From NCBI GenBank assembly GCA_043820985.1, contig JBDRDH010000014.1:1-64000 (forward strand): a DNA stretch of 64,000 nucleotides, written 5' to 3'. Both the position numbers and the translations under genes were made by a program. This DNA comes from JAAYXS01 sp043820985. GTDB taxonomy: Bacteria > Planctomycetota > Phycisphaerae > UBA1845 > Fen-1342. Positions within the stretch are counted from its first letter, which is position 1, and every line of letters starts with the position of its first letter. Of this stretch, positions 1 through 8,502 are shown one piece after another. The notes beneath the pieces were generated by a model. It was not told the origin of the DNA. It saw nothing but the letters and a program-made list of their open reading frames with translations, and searched no databases.

Positions 1-3
1 CTA

Positions 4-14
4 GTGTAGTTTCT
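4..14 (+). repeat. IS630 left terminal inverted repeat
   Basis: An 11-bp repeat that is the perfect reverse complement of 1156-1166, preceded by the duplicated TA at 2-3 within CTAG. Confidence 0.9.
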
Positions 15-1093
15 CACACTGTTTGCATCTTATCGAGGACGGCCCGGGCGCGGCGGACTTTTTCCAGGATGGTCTCGGCCTTGGCGGTCCAGGTGAACGA
101 CTGCGGGTTTTCGTTGTGCTTGGCAAGATAGTCTTCAATTGCCGCGATCAGTTCCTTGACGCTACGGAATACGCCACGGCGGATCCGTTTGTCGGTGATC
201 TCGCGGAACCAGCGCTCCACGAGGTTGAGCCACGAACTGCTCGTGGGTGTGAAGTGCAGATGGAAGCGCTTGTGCCGCTTGAGCCACGTCTTCACCTTGG
301 GATGTTTGTGCGTCGCATAGTTGTCGACGATCAGATGCAGGGCGAGATCGGCCGGCGTCTGACGGTCGATCAGCCGGAGGAACTTGATGAACTCCTGGTG
401 GCGGTGCCGTGGCATGCAGGTGCCGATCAACTTGCCTTCCGCCACGTTCAACGCCGCAAACAACGTGGTGGTGCCGTTGCGCTTGTAGTCGTGCGTCATG
501 GTTCCGCAACGACCCTTCTTCAGCGGAAGCCCCGGCTGCGTGCGGTCCAGCGCCTGAATCTGGCTCTTCTCGTCGACGCAGAACACCAGAGCCCGCTCGG
601 GTGGGTCCAGGTATAAACCCACGACATCGATCAGCTTCTCCACAAACCGCGGATCGTTGCTGACCTTGAACGTCCGTGTCAGATGCGGCTTCAGGCCGTT
701 CGCCCGCCAGACACGCCACACCGTCGATCGGCTGGTCCCCAGCACTTTGGCCAGGCTGTTCGTGCTCCAATGGGTGGCATTCGTCGGTTTGCACTGGGTC
801 GTGTGTTCAACGATCTTCCGGGCCAAGGCGTGGTTGGCGGGTCGGCCGCCGCGCGGCGTGTCTTTCTCCAGCCCGGCCAGGCCCTGCTCGGCGAAGCGTC
901 GGCGCCACCGTCCCACGACGGTCCGTTCGATGCCGAACTGCTCGGCAATCTGGATGTTCTGTTTACCCTCGGCGGCCAACAGTACGATCTGCGCCCGCCG
1001 CACCAAGCGCATGGGCGTCGTGCGTCCACGCGACCAACGCCGCAGCGTCGCCCGTTGTTCGTCGGTCAACGTCACCTTTGGAGCCACTCGCAT
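14..1093 (-). CDS. IS630 family transposase
   Basis: This DDE transposase of about 359 aa cuts and pastes the surrounding element. The N-terminal 130 residues form helix-turn-helix domains (Helix-turn-helix_29/winged-helix type, with an IAEQFGIERTVVGRW motif). The C-terminal half is the DDE_3 catalytic fold with Asp in CVDEKSQ (D174), Asp in IVDNYATHKH (D257) and Glu in NLVERWF (E293), counted from the start used here. I chose the ATG at 1093 because a strong GGAAGGAGG Shine-Dalgarno lies 9 nt upstream; ATGs further upstream would sit on or before that site. The length is normal for IS630 and there is no frameshift. The stop codon lies at the inner edge of the left repeat. Confidence 0.92.
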   Translation of the reverse strand: MRVAPKVTLTDEQRATLRRWSRGRTTPMRLVRRAQIVLLAAEGKQNIQIAEQFGIERTVVGRWRRRFAEQGLAGLEKDTPRGGRPANHALARKIVEHTTQCKPTNATHWSTNSLAKVLGTSRSTVWRVWRANGLKPHLTRTFKVSNDPRFVEKLIDVVGLYLDPPERALVFCVDEKSQIQALDRTQPGLPLKKGRCGTMTHDYKRNGTTTLFAALNVAEGKLIGTCMPRHRHQEFIKFLRLIDRQTPADLALHLIVDNYATHKHPKVKTWLKRHKRFHLHFTPTSSSWLNLVERWFREITDKRIRRGVFRSVKELIAAIEDYLAKHNENPQSFTWTAKAETILEKVRRARAVLDKMQTV

Positions 1094-1155
1094 CGGTACC
1101 ATCCTCCTTCCAAAGAATGGTACCGACAAGCAGGATATAAGTTGCAGTAATTATA

Positions 1156-1166
1156 AGAAACTACAC
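1156..1166 (-). repeat. IS630 right terminal inverted repeat
   Basis: An 11-bp repeat that is the perfect reverse complement of 4-14, followed by the duplicated TA at 1167-1168. Its last base supplies the third base of the sppA stop codon (TAG on the minus strand). Confidence 0.9.
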
Positions 1167-3004
1167 TAGCGCGGTTCAGGGATGAATGGCATGAAGCAGC
1201 CTACATGTTCGCGGTTGAGAATCATGAGATTACGCATATCACGCATTACCCGGGCGGCCTGCTCGGGAGCCAATTGGCGTACCAGTGGCAACAAGGCGCG
1301 CAGCAGAGGATCCTGATCCAGCCCGGTCTGCATGGAGATCTCGTACTCGTCCTCGATATCCATGCCCATGAGTTCGGCCATGATTACTTCGAAGAAATCC
1401 TTCTGCTTGGGTAGCACGTACAGTTCATAATCGTCGCCGAGCTTGACTTTGTCGGCGGTGAACTTGAGCGCGTCCGACAGGCCGCCGATGCGGTCGATCA
1501 AACCGATCTCGAGCGCTTGGCTACCGGTGTAGACGCGCCCACCGGCCAGGGGCTCCAGGTCGCCTTTGATGCGCTCGCCGCGCGATTCCATGATGCGGCC
1601 CTTGAATTGTGTGTAGATGCTGTCAAGGTAGCCTTGCATGAATTGGCGTTGCTCGTCGGTCCAGAGCCGGTTCATGCTCATCAAGGCGGCGTTTTTGCCA
1701 CGGGGGAATTCGGTGGTGGTGATACCGATTTTATCCTCCCACAACTCACTCCAGACCAGCTTGCCGCCCAACACGCCGATTGAGCCGGTAATTGTGGCCT
1801 GCTCGGCAAAGATGACGTCTCCGGGGATGGCGACGTAGTAGCCGCCACTGCCGGCCACCCCGCCCATGCTGACGATCAGGGGTTTTTCCTGGGCGCAGCG
1901 GGTAGCCGCCTTCCACATGATGTCGCTGGCCAGAGCCGATCCGCCGGGCGAGTTAACCCGTACCACGACCGCTTTGATGTTGTCGTCCAGGCGCGCGCTT
2001 TCGAAAGCGGCTCGGATGGTAGTGCTGCCGGCCGAGGTCCCACCCAGCAAGCTGGGCTCGTTCTTGCCGACCATGATGCCGCCTTCGATGTAGATCAGGC
2101 CGATCCCGTCCTTGGCGGGCTCATCGGCTTTTTCCATGATCTTGCCGAAGAGTTCGAAGATCGCGAAAGGATTGTTGAAATCGATCTTGAGCTCGTCTTC
2201 CTTCTTGATCTTCTTGAGCACCTCGACGTCCTTGCCGTACTCCTTATAGAGGCGCTGCTTGAAGGCTGTGAAAGACGAGACGTCATCCACCAGCTTCAAT
2301 TCCAGGGCTTTATCGGCTGGAATCGGCGCCGAGTCGACCGCCGCGCGGATCTGCTCGACGGACAAGCCGCGCCCCTCCGCCATCAATTGCAGCCAGCGCT
2401 CGAAGATCCCGTCGAGCAGCCAGTTGATATTCTCGGCGGCCTCCTTGCTTGGCTCTGTGCGGATGTAGGGTTCCACGGCGCTCTTGAAGGCCCCGCAATG
2501 CAGCATGTCCGCTTGTACCCCGATCTTGTCGAACATGGTTTTGTAGAACGATACCGCCGCATTGAGTCCCAGGATCCCCAGTTCACTATGCTCGGCCAGG
2601 GTGATGTGGTCGGTGGCACAAGCCAGGGCGTATGAGCCGTTACCGGCATGATCCATATAACAGTAAATCTTCTTGCCGCTGTCGCGGAAGGCTTTCATGG
2701 CGCGGGTGAACTCTTCGATCTGCGCGAAACTCATTTGCGGATGCTCGATGATCAACGCCAGACCGGCGATCTCCGGATCCGCCGTGGCCCGCTTGAAGGT
2801 GTCCAGCCACTGGTAGAGCGTCCGCGTCTTCTCACCGCTCAACAAGGACAATATGTCCATTTCCTGCGAGGGGGCCTCGGGAACCGAACCCTTCAGCCAG
2901 AGGCGTAAGAGCTTGGTTTCCGCCAGGGCCGGCCGCGGGCAGAGGGCTGCCAGTCCCACCAGGAATACCGCGCCCCACACCAGCTTTTTCGTGACACAAT
3001 TCAT
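1166..3004 (-). CDS. sppA: Signal peptide peptidase SppA, long (67K) type
   Basis: This membrane-associated serine protease of the ClpP/crotonase fold degrades signal peptides left after secretion. The protein (612 aa) has an N-terminal hydrophobic segment ending in an ALA motif near residue 28, then two tandem peptidase-S49 domains as in E. coli SppA. The catalytic Lys/Ser dyad is split between the domains as in the family: K174 in GAFKSAVEPY and S386 in VAGSGGYY. A Shine-Dalgarno (AGGAGG) lies about 7 nt before the ATG. The TAG stop overlaps the right end of the IS630 element; since the target was CTAG and the element ends in C, the original TAG was recreated and the protein is probably full length. 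The gene is divergent from the BamD-like gene. Confidence 0.93.
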   Translation of the reverse strand: MNCVTKKLVWGAVFLVGLAALCPRPALAETKLLRLWLKGSVPEAPSQEMDILSLLSGEKTRTLYQWLDTFKRATADPEIAGLALIIEHPQMSFAQIEEFTRAMKAFRDSGKKIYCYMDHAGNGSYALACATDHITLAEHSELGILGLNAAVSFYKTMFDKIGVQADMLHCGAFKSAVEPYIRTEPSKEAAENINWLLDGIFERWLQLMAEGRGLSVEQIRAAVDSAPIPADKALELKLVDDVSSFTAFKQRLYKEYGKDVEVLKKIKKEDELKIDFNNPFAIFELFGKIMEKADEPAKDGIGLIYIEGGIMVGKNEPSLLGGTSAGSTTIRAAFESARLDDNIKAVVVRVNSPGGSALASDIMWKAATRCAQEKPLIVSMGGVAGSGGYYVAIPGDVIFAEQATITGSIGVLGGKLVWSELWEDKIGITTTEFPRGKNAALMSMNRLWTDEQRQFMQGYLDSIYTQFKGRIMESRGERIKGDLEPLAGGRVYTGSQALEIGLIDRIGGLSDALKFTADKVKLGDDYELYVLPKQKDFFEVIMAELMGMDIEDEYEISMQTGLDQDPLLRALLPLVRQLAPEQAARVMRDMRNLMILNREHVGCFMPFIPEPR

Positions 3005-3114
3005 TACATCTACCTCCTGCGTTTGAGGGTGCGTGCATGCCGCTGTGTGTTACTCTCACGTAGCGACGTTCTGGCCTCTAGACGCACCCCATGTCTGCTA
3101 CTTACTCGGTCGCA

Positions 3115-3120
3115 ATTATA
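3115..3120 (-). promoter_or_regulatory. Putative -10 box for sppA
   Basis: A perfect TATAAT on the minus strand, about 110 nt upstream of the sppA ATG in the divergent intergenic region. The sequence 16-18 bp upstream is a poor -35 match, so this is a tentative call. Confidence 0.35.
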
Positions 3121-3141
3121 AATGCGCACAACCTAAGCGCC

Positions 3142-3161
3142 TGTCGGAACTTGTCGGAACT
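3142..3161. repeat. Tandem 10-bp repeat in the sppA/bamD intergenic region
   Basis: Two perfect head-to-tail copies of TGTCGGAACT lie just upstream of the putative sppA -10. Such phased 10-bp direct repeats can be regulator sites (one helical turn apart); no known regulator is recognised. Confidence 0.4.
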
Positions 3162-3239
3162 TGGCTGGTAGCGCAGGATCGCGAGAAACTGTCTCGGGCC
3201 GCACGTGAGATGTTCTCATTTGCCGGGTGACGGCTTGCG

Positions 3240-3268
3240 TTGTGGCGTGGCCGCTAGCGGCCTATAAT
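3240..3268 (+). promoter_or_regulatory. Sigma-70-type promoter of the BamD-like/lptE genes with palindromic spacer
   Basis: A -35 TTGTGG (3240-3245) and a perfect -10 TATAAT (3263-3268) are separated by 17 bp. The -10 ends 8 nt before the ATG at 3277, so the transcript would start at or within 2 nt of the start codon (leaderless). The spacer contains a perfect 14-bp palindrome, GGCCGCTAGCGGCC (3249-3262), a candidate operator between the two promoter elements. Confidence 0.7.
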
Positions 3269-3276
3269 CGACGAAC

Positions 3277-4329
3277 ATGAGATGCTCTGACCAAATCCAT
3301 CGATTGGCGGGCCTGGTCATTTTGACAGCCCTGGTAGCGGTTCAGCCTGTCCTTGCGGGCCCTGGGATTCATACCAGCCTGGTGTTGCTCGAAGGCGATG
3401 GTACCACCCAGGAGCAGCAGTATCGCGAGCGGCAGGTGCTGGAACCCGAGTCCGATGACTGGGTTACCAAGGCCGCCGATCCGACGGCGACACCCAGCGG
3501 AACTCTCGACGAGGCCCGCTCGCTACTGGCGCGGGGGAAGCCGGGTAAAGCGCGCAAGCTATTGCGTGGATGGATCGAGGACAACCCAGACCACGAGCGC
3601 TACTACGAGGGCCAATTCCTGCTGGGCGAAGCCGAGTTCGAACGCGCGGATTACTACCGGGCCTACGAGCACTATGAGGTCGTCGTCGAGAACACCGCCG
3701 GTGAGTTGTTCCGGGCAGCGTTGCGGCGTGAAAAAGATGTGGCACTGGCCTTTCTCTCCGGTGAAAAGCGGATCGTTTGGAAATTCATGCGTTTGCCGGC
3801 TCGTGATGAGGCCATTGACATTCTCGATCGTATCTGGGAGCGCGTACCCGGCACGCGGCTCGGCGAGGAAGCCTTGCGGATCAAGGCCGATTATTTCTTC
3901 GGGCGGGGTGACATGGATCTGGCCCAGGATGAATATGCCAACCTGGCCCGTGAATATCCCGGCGGGCGTTATGTGCAACTGGCCATGCTGCGCAGTGCTG
4001 AAGCCGCGGAAGCCGCTTTCCCGGGAATCCGCTTTGATGATCGTCCGCTACTGGAGGCCGAAGACCGCTACCGGCAGGTGAACCGGGCCTATCCGGCTTA
4101 TGCCCGTCGTGAGAATGTCGAGCAGCGTCTGGTGGGGATCCAGCAGTTACGGGCCGAGAAAGATCTTGATATCGCCCGTTGGTATGAGCGCACGCGGCAA
4201 CCGACGGCGGCCGAGTTTTATTATCGCCTGGTGATCCAGGATTGGGCGGATACGTTAGCCGCCGCCGAGGCCCGCCAACGTCTGCGAGCGATGGGTGTGG
4301 ACCTGGAGACCGAGGAGTCTGTGCCGTGA
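3277..4329 (+). CDS. BamD-like outer-membrane assembly lipoprotein/TPR protein
   Basis: A secreted tetratricopeptide protein of 350 aa resembling BamD, the TPR component of the BAM machine that inserts outer-membrane beta-barrels. A signal peptide (hydrophobic residues 10-27, cleavage near VLA-G) is visible, but I see no lipobox cysteine, unlike classical BamD. TPR-type helices run from about residue 75 to 345 (for example GKARKLLRGWIEDNP, AQDEYANLAREYPGG, ARWYERTRQPTAAEFYYR); the last is a typical BamD/YfiO helix pair. No Shine-Dalgarno precedes the ATG, in keeping with the leaderless promoter upstream. The stop overlaps the lptE GTG by 4 bp (GTGA), so the two are translationally coupled. 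The family is likely; the exact BAM role is inferred. Confidence 0.75.
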   Translation: MRCSDQIHRLAGLVILTALVAVQPVLAGPGIHTSLVLLEGDGTTQEQQYRERQVLEPESDDWVTKAADPTATPSGTLDEARSLLARGKPGKARKLLRGWIEDNPDHERYYEGQFLLGEAEFERADYYRAYEHYEVVVENTAGELFRAALRREKDVALAFLSGEKRIVWKFMRLPARDEAIDILDRIWERVPGTRLGEEALRIKADYFFGRGDMDLAQDEYANLAREYPGGRYVQLAMLRSAEAAEAAFPGIRFDDRPLLEAEDRYRQVNRAYPAYARRENVEQRLVGIQQLRAEKDLDIARWYERTRQPTAAEFYYRLVIQDWADTLAAAEARQRLRAMGVDLETEESVP

Positions 4330-4823
4330 AGCCTCAAAACCTGATCATTGCCGCCTTGATAACGATAATTGGATTGAGCGGCTGCGGTTACCGGGCCGGG
4401 GCACTCCATCGCCCTGGTATCGAGACCGTGCATGTGGAGCTGTTCGCGTCGCAGGAATTCCGCCGCGATCTGGAGTTTAACCTGACCGAGGCCCTCAAGA
4501 AGCGTATCAATCTTGACACCCCATATCGGCTGGCCGCGAAGGATAAGGCGGATACCATATTAAAGGGTGAAGTGCTGGAAGTGCGGCAGGCGGCCTTTGC
4601 CACTGATTATCTGTCGCGACTGCCGCGTGAGAAGCAGCTCACCCTGGCTGTCCGGGTGCAGTGGAAGGATCTGCGCAGCGGACGTGTACTGATTGACCAG
4701 CCGGTGGAGTTACAGGCCGTGGATTACCTGACGCCCACCGGCGAAACCGAGAAATTTGCCCAGCAGCGGGCCATTGATCGCCTGGCAGCCAAGATCATTG
4801 CCAAAATGTACGATGAATGGTAG
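4326..4823 (+). CDS. lptE: LptE-like LPS-assembly lipoprotein
   Basis: A small lipoprotein of 165 aa matching the LptE/RlpB pattern. LptE plugs the LptD barrel that delivers lipopolysaccharide to the outer leaflet. It has a lipoprotein signal with lipobox LSGC (C20) followed directly by GYR, as in many LptE proteins (GCGY), then motifs typical of the family (alternating strands, EALKKRINLDTPYRL, and KADTILKGEVLEV). I chose the GTG at 4326 because it overlaps the upstream stop by 4 bp and starts the signal peptide cleanly; a longer frame upstream only runs into the BamD-like gene. Linkage with the BamD-like gene supports an outer-membrane biogenesis operon. Confidence 0.8.
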   Translation: MKPQNLIIAALITIIGLSGCGYRAGALHRPGIETVHVELFASQEFRRDLEFNLTEALKKRINLDTPYRLAAKDKADTILKGEVLEVRQAAFATDYLSRLPREKQLTLAVRVQWKDLRSGRVLIDQPVELQAVDYLTPTGETEKFAQQRAIDRLAAKIIAKMYDEW

Positions 4824-4871
4824 GACCCCGGTGGATAGTGGCTAGCTAGGGCGTCAGGGAACGACAGGCCG

Positions 4872-6926
4872 ATGGCCAACGATCAGCAACCACCATCAGA
4901 TCCTCGTAACGGCGGCGGCGGCAACGGCGGACCGCCCAAGCCTCCGGTGCGCATGTCGCGCGGCACCTTCAGTTGGCTGATCATTTTCTCTCTGGCGATC
5001 ATGTTGTTGATCATGTTCAGCCGCAACATGGGTTCCGGTAACAAGATCGACATCGACGAGTTCTGGAACTACATTCGCAACGGCAAGGTTAAAGAGCTTG
5101 TCGCTCGTGACGATATGCTCACGGGAACATTTCACGAGCCGCAACCCAACCTGCCCGAGCAGTCAGATGCCTTCGAGTGCCGCTACCCGGGTCTGCGCGA
5201 GAATTTTGACCGCTTTGAAGAAAAGTTGCTGGCGACGGCCAAGGGCCAGCCCATCAAGTACCGCTATGAACCCAGCAATAACCTGCTGGTTAACCTGCTG
5301 ATTTCAACCATCCCCTGGTTATTGTTGATCGCCGTAGTCTGGTTTTTGCTGTTTCGGCAACTGCGGCAGAGCGGCGGCGGGGCCGGCATGCTCGGCAACT
5401 TCGGGCGTAGCCGGCACCGGATCACGACCAAGGAACACACCACGATTACGTTTGCCGATGTGGCCGGGATTGAGGAAGCCAAGGAAGAGGTCTACGAAGT
5501 TGTCGAGTTCCTCAAGAATCCGAAGCGCTTTCAGCGGCTGGGCGGACGTATTCCGCGCGGCGTGTTGTTGGTGGGTGAGCCCGGCTGTGGCAAGACCCTG
5601 CTGGCCAAGGCCATCGCCGGCGAGGCCGATGTGCCCTTCTTCTCAATCAGCGGATCCGATTTCGTGGAGATGTTCGTCGGTGTCGGAGCCTCGCGCGTCC
5701 GCGACCTGTTTCGCCAGGCCAAGGAGAACTCACCTTGTATTATCTTTCTCGACGAGATTGATGCCGTCGGGCGCCGCCGCGGAGTGGGCTACAGTGGCGG
5801 CGGGCACGACGAGCGTGAACAAACCCTCAATGCCATCCTGGTTGAGATGGATGGCTTTGAGAGCAATGACCAGGTAATCGTTATCGCCGCCACCAACCGA
5901 GCGGATGTGCTCGATCCGGCGTTAGTGCGGCCGGGGCGTTTCGATCGGCAGGTGTTTGTGCCCTTGCCGGACGTGAAGGGACGCTTTGAGATCCTCGGGG
6001 TGCACGCTCGCAAGATCAAGATTCAACCGCCCATCGATCCCAAACTCCAGCGTCTGGCGCGCGCCACCCCCATGTTCAGTGGGGCTGACCTGGCGGCGGT
6101 TATTAACGAATCAGCTTTGTTGGCAACTCTGGCCAGTAAAGACGCGGTTGACCTGGACGACCTGGAAGAGGCGCGCGACAAAGTGCGCTGGGGACGGGCC
6201 AAACGCAGCCGAGTTGTCGAGGAAAAAGATCGCGAGTTGACCGCCTATCACGAAGCTGGTCACACCCTGGTGCAAACATTGATCAAGGAAGCCGATCCGG
6301 TGCACAAGGTCAGCATCATTCCGCGCGGCCCGTACGGCGGCGCCACCTTCTCACTACCGGAGAAAGACCGCCAGACCTACAACCGTTCGTATACCGCCGC
6401 CTTGCTGCGCGTTCTGTGTGCCGGGCGCTTGGCGGAAGAGCTGGTCGGCGAGGACATTAACTCCGGGGCGGCGGGCGATATCCGCCAGGCTACGCTCATC
6501 GTGCGCCAGATGGTCACCGAATGGGGCATGAGCGATCTGGTCGGATTTGTGTATTGTGGTGATGAGCCCCTGTCGCCGCGCGGCGGTATGGAGTTGGGTC
6601 TGGGCAAGGAAGTTTCGCCGAAGACCGCCGAGCTCATCGACCAGGAAACCAAGCGCATTATCGATGAAGCTTATGCCGACACGCGCCGCTTGTTGCAGGA
6701 GAACCGTGCAGGGCTCGATGCGATCGCCCAGGCCCTGCTGAAATACGAAACTTTGGATGGCGACGAGGTGCGTCAACTGATTGCGGGCGAAACCCTGGAT
6801 CGACCGACCGTGGCGGATCTGATCGAAGCCGAGCAAAACCGCCGCCAGGATGCCCCCCCGGTCGCGCGGCCGGTCAAGCAACCCCCACCAGACGAAGAAC
6901 CCGGCACCCTGCCCAGCCCCGCCTGA
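4872..6926 (+). CDS. ftsH: ATP-dependent zinc metalloprotease FtsH
   Basis: This membrane-anchored AAA+ protease removes misfolded membrane proteins and regulatory proteins. In order: a Pro/Gly-rich N-tail, TM1 (about 32-49), a periplasmic FtsH_ext region, TM2 (about 140-163), an AAA+ domain with Walker A GEPGCGKT (235-242), Walker B IIFLDEID and the second-region-of-homology RPGRFDRQV, then an M41 peptidase domain with HEAGH (460-464) and the third zinc ligand D536 in AGDIRQAT. The length (684 aa) is normal with a short Pro-rich C-tail. The gene follows lptE at 48 bp, with an AGGGA about 11 nt from the ATG, and may share its transcript. Confidence 0.97.
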   Translation: MANDQQPPSDPRNGGGGNGGPPKPPVRMSRGTFSWLIIFSLAIMLLIMFSRNMGSGNKIDIDEFWNYIRNGKVKELVARDDMLTGTFHEPQPNLPEQSDAFECRYPGLRENFDRFEEKLLATAKGQPIKYRYEPSNNLLVNLLISTIPWLLLIAVVWFLLFRQLRQSGGGAGMLGNFGRSRHRITTKEHTTITFADVAGIEEAKEEVYEVVEFLKNPKRFQRLGGRIPRGVLLVGEPGCGKTLLAKAIAGEADVPFFSISGSDFVEMFVGVGASRVRDLFRQAKENSPCIIFLDEIDAVGRRRGVGYSGGGHDEREQTLNAILVEMDGFESNDQVIVIAATNRADVLDPALVRPGRFDRQVFVPLPDVKGRFEILGVHARKIKIQPPIDPKLQRLARATPMFSGADLAAVINESALLATLASKDAVDLDDLEEARDKVRWGRAKRSRVVEEKDRELTAYHEAGHTLVQTLIKEADPVHKVSIIPRGPYGGATFSLPEKDRQTYNRSYTAALLRVLCAGRLAEELVGEDINSGAAGDIRQATLIVRQMVTEWGMSDLVGFVYCGDEPLSPRGGMELGLGKEVSPKTAELIDQETKRIIDEAYADTRRLLQENRAGLDAIAQALLKYETLDGDEVRQLIAGETLDRPTVADLIEAEQNRRQDAPPVARPVKQPPPDEEPGTLPSPA

Positions 6927-6951
6927 CAGTACCGTTTGTCAGCCCATACGT

Positions 6952-6980
6952 CCTCTCCCAGTCCCCCCATCTGGGAGGGG
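6952..6980. terminator. Hairpin between convergent ftsH and the diguanylate cyclase gene
   Basis: CCTCTCCCAG (6952-6961) and CTGGGAGGGG (6971-6980) form a 10-bp stem with one mismatch and a 9-nt loop, 26 bp after the ftsH stop. No clear T-tract follows, so it may be a bidirectional or processing hairpin rather than a canonical terminator. Confidence 0.5.
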
Positions 6981-7014
6981 TGTTAACATTGTGATACAGA
7001 TTATGTGTGTCTGA

Positions 7015-8502
7015 TTATTTGTTAACCGTGTGGAAGCGGGAGATGTTCTGCCCGGCAACAGCAGTTGGCTCCACGGTCCGAGATGGTACGGTGACATTGA
7101 TGACCGGAGGCGGTGTTTGTGCTGGAGCGCCAGCTTGAGGTGCTGATTCAATTGTCGTGTGTGGGCAGCACACTACCCGATTACAACCCTGTTGCTTGGC
7201 CCGGTACATGGCCTTGTCGGCCGCGTCAATAAGCTGATGCGCGGTCCATTCCGGTTGCCATTGCGCCACACCAAGACTGGCCTGGGTCGGCAGCGGCATG
7301 TTGCGGTAGATCGGGGCGTCCGAGCGAATCGCGTCCAGCACGCGCTGGGCGACCTGCTGGGCGCCTGCCAGGTCCGTGGCTGGCAGTAGAATCACAAACT
7401 CATCTCCGCCAACCCGGGCCGCGGAATCGAACTGGCGCAGGGCTGAGTTGATCCGACGAGCCACATGTCGCAGCACCCAGTCGCCGGCGGAATGCCCCAC
7501 GCGGTCGTTTACCGCCTTCAGGCCGTCAAGATCCGCCAGGATGGTGGCGAGCGGATTGTTGAAACGTTGCGTACGCCGGATTTCCTTGGTTAAGGTTTCA
7601 ACTACCCAGCGATGGTTGTAGAGACTGGTCAGATCATCCACGCGGGCTTCCGTCCGCGCTCGGTCGTAAGCGCGGGCATAGCGCAGGGCTCGGCCGATAA
7701 ACGCGAACACCGGCTCGTAGGGTGTTGCCAGGGGGGCCAGCTTCAGGTCACGGTGGCTGAAACTCAGCATGCCCCAGAGCTGACCACCACTAACCAATGG
7801 GGCCAACAGGCAGGTCGCGTCAGCGTATTGGCGTTTTTCGTCTGGCGGGCGCAGCCCGCGCAGCTTTAATTCGTGTCTCACATCGTTGGTCAGCAGCAGT
7901 TTGCCACCGCGGGCCACTTCCGCCAGCAGATGGGTACGGTTGTCACAAGTGCTAATGGCCAGGTCAATCGGCCGAGTGTGGGTGGTTTCAGCCAGCGTCA
8001 AGAGGCCCTCGTCCAGATCGTGCAGGTACATTGAGACATCGCGGTATCCCAATCTGGCCGGTAGGCGGCTGACACATTTGCGGCATAACTCACGCAGGCC
8101 CAACTCGTGAAACTCGGGCAACCAGGCTGGCAGCCCGTCGGTCTGATGATTATATGCCTTTCGCTTTTGCGCCTTGTTTCCGCGCTGGACGCCGGCCCAG
8201 AGTACGCGCGCAACCGTGGTGGTGCATGGCTTGCGGATAAAGAGTCCGGGCGTCAAGTTTTTGCCAGAATGCTGGTTACGCGAATGGAAATAAACTCGCC
8301 GATTACCGGGAGGCAGCCCCTGCAACAGGCCACAGTCCAGGTCAAGCCAGACCTCAACCGACCTGACCATTGATTGCCAGCCAGCCAGCTCCGCCGGTGT
8401 GGCGCAGTGCAAACTGATATCAGGGGGCTGGTGTCGTTGGACCGTCTGACGCAGACGGGCGTCTGTAGTTACCAGCAGTACGTTGGTTTTGCTATCAGGC
8501 AT
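7015..8502 (-). CDS. GGDEF-domain diguanylate cyclase with GAF-like sensor
   Basis: A cytoplasmic protein of 495 aa predicted to make cyclic di-GMP from two GTP. Residues 1-105 look like a degenerate response-regulator fold (VLLVTTDARLRQTV, VWLDLDCG) without a clear phospho-acceptor site. Residues about 130-280 resemble a GAF domain, and 285-455 form the GGDEF domain with the DLTSLYNHR entry motif, DLDGLKAVND, and the intact active site GGDEF (365-369). The product-inhibition I-site RQFD (356-359) stands exactly five residues upstream. The C-terminal 40 residues are Pro/Thr-rich and probably disordered. It is convergent with ftsH and adjacent to the flagellar block, so a motility switch role is plausible but inferred. 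Confidence 0.9.
   Translation of the reverse strand: MPDSKTNVLLVTTDARLRQTVQRHQPPDISLHCATPAELAGWQSMVRSVEVWLDLDCGLLQGLPPGNRRVYFHSRNQHSGKNLTPGLFIRKPCTTTVARVLWAGVQRGNKAQKRKAYNHQTDGLPAWLPEFHELGLRELCRKCVSRLPARLGYRDVSMYLHDLDEGLLTLAETTHTRPIDLAISTCDNRTHLLAEVARGGKLLLTNDVRHELKLRGLRPPDEKRQYADATCLLAPLVSGGQLWGMLSFSHRDLKLAPLATPYEPVFAFIGRALRYARAYDRARTEARVDDLTSLYNHRWVVETLTKEIRRTQRFNNPLATILADLDGLKAVNDRVGHSAGDWVLRHVARRINSALRQFDSAARVGGDEFVILLPATDLAGAQQVAQRVLDAIRSDAPIYRNMPLPTQASLGVAQWQPEWTAHQLIDAADKAMYRAKQQGCNRVVCCPHTTIESAPQAGAPAQTPPPVINVTVPSRTVEPTAVAGQNISRFHTVNK

Larger units (their letters stand above)
4..1166 (-). mobile_element. IS630-family insertion sequence, complete
   Basis: A complete 1163-bp element holds one transposase gene read on the minus strand. 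Its ends are perfect 11-bp inverted repeats (GTGTAGTTTCT at 4-14 and its complement at 1156-1166). The target dinucleotide TA is duplicated on both sides (2-3 and 1167-1168), and the flanking C and G restore CTAG. TA duplication, often within CTAG, is the known IS630/Tc1-mariner signature. The right end lies inside the stop codon of sppA. The perfect ends and intact transposase suggest a recent, possibly still active, insertion. Confidence 0.93.

Noticed and set aside
23..616. Long open frame on the plus strand opposite the transposase
   Set aside because: It is the antisense shadow of a clearly conserved IS630 transposase and has no family similarity.
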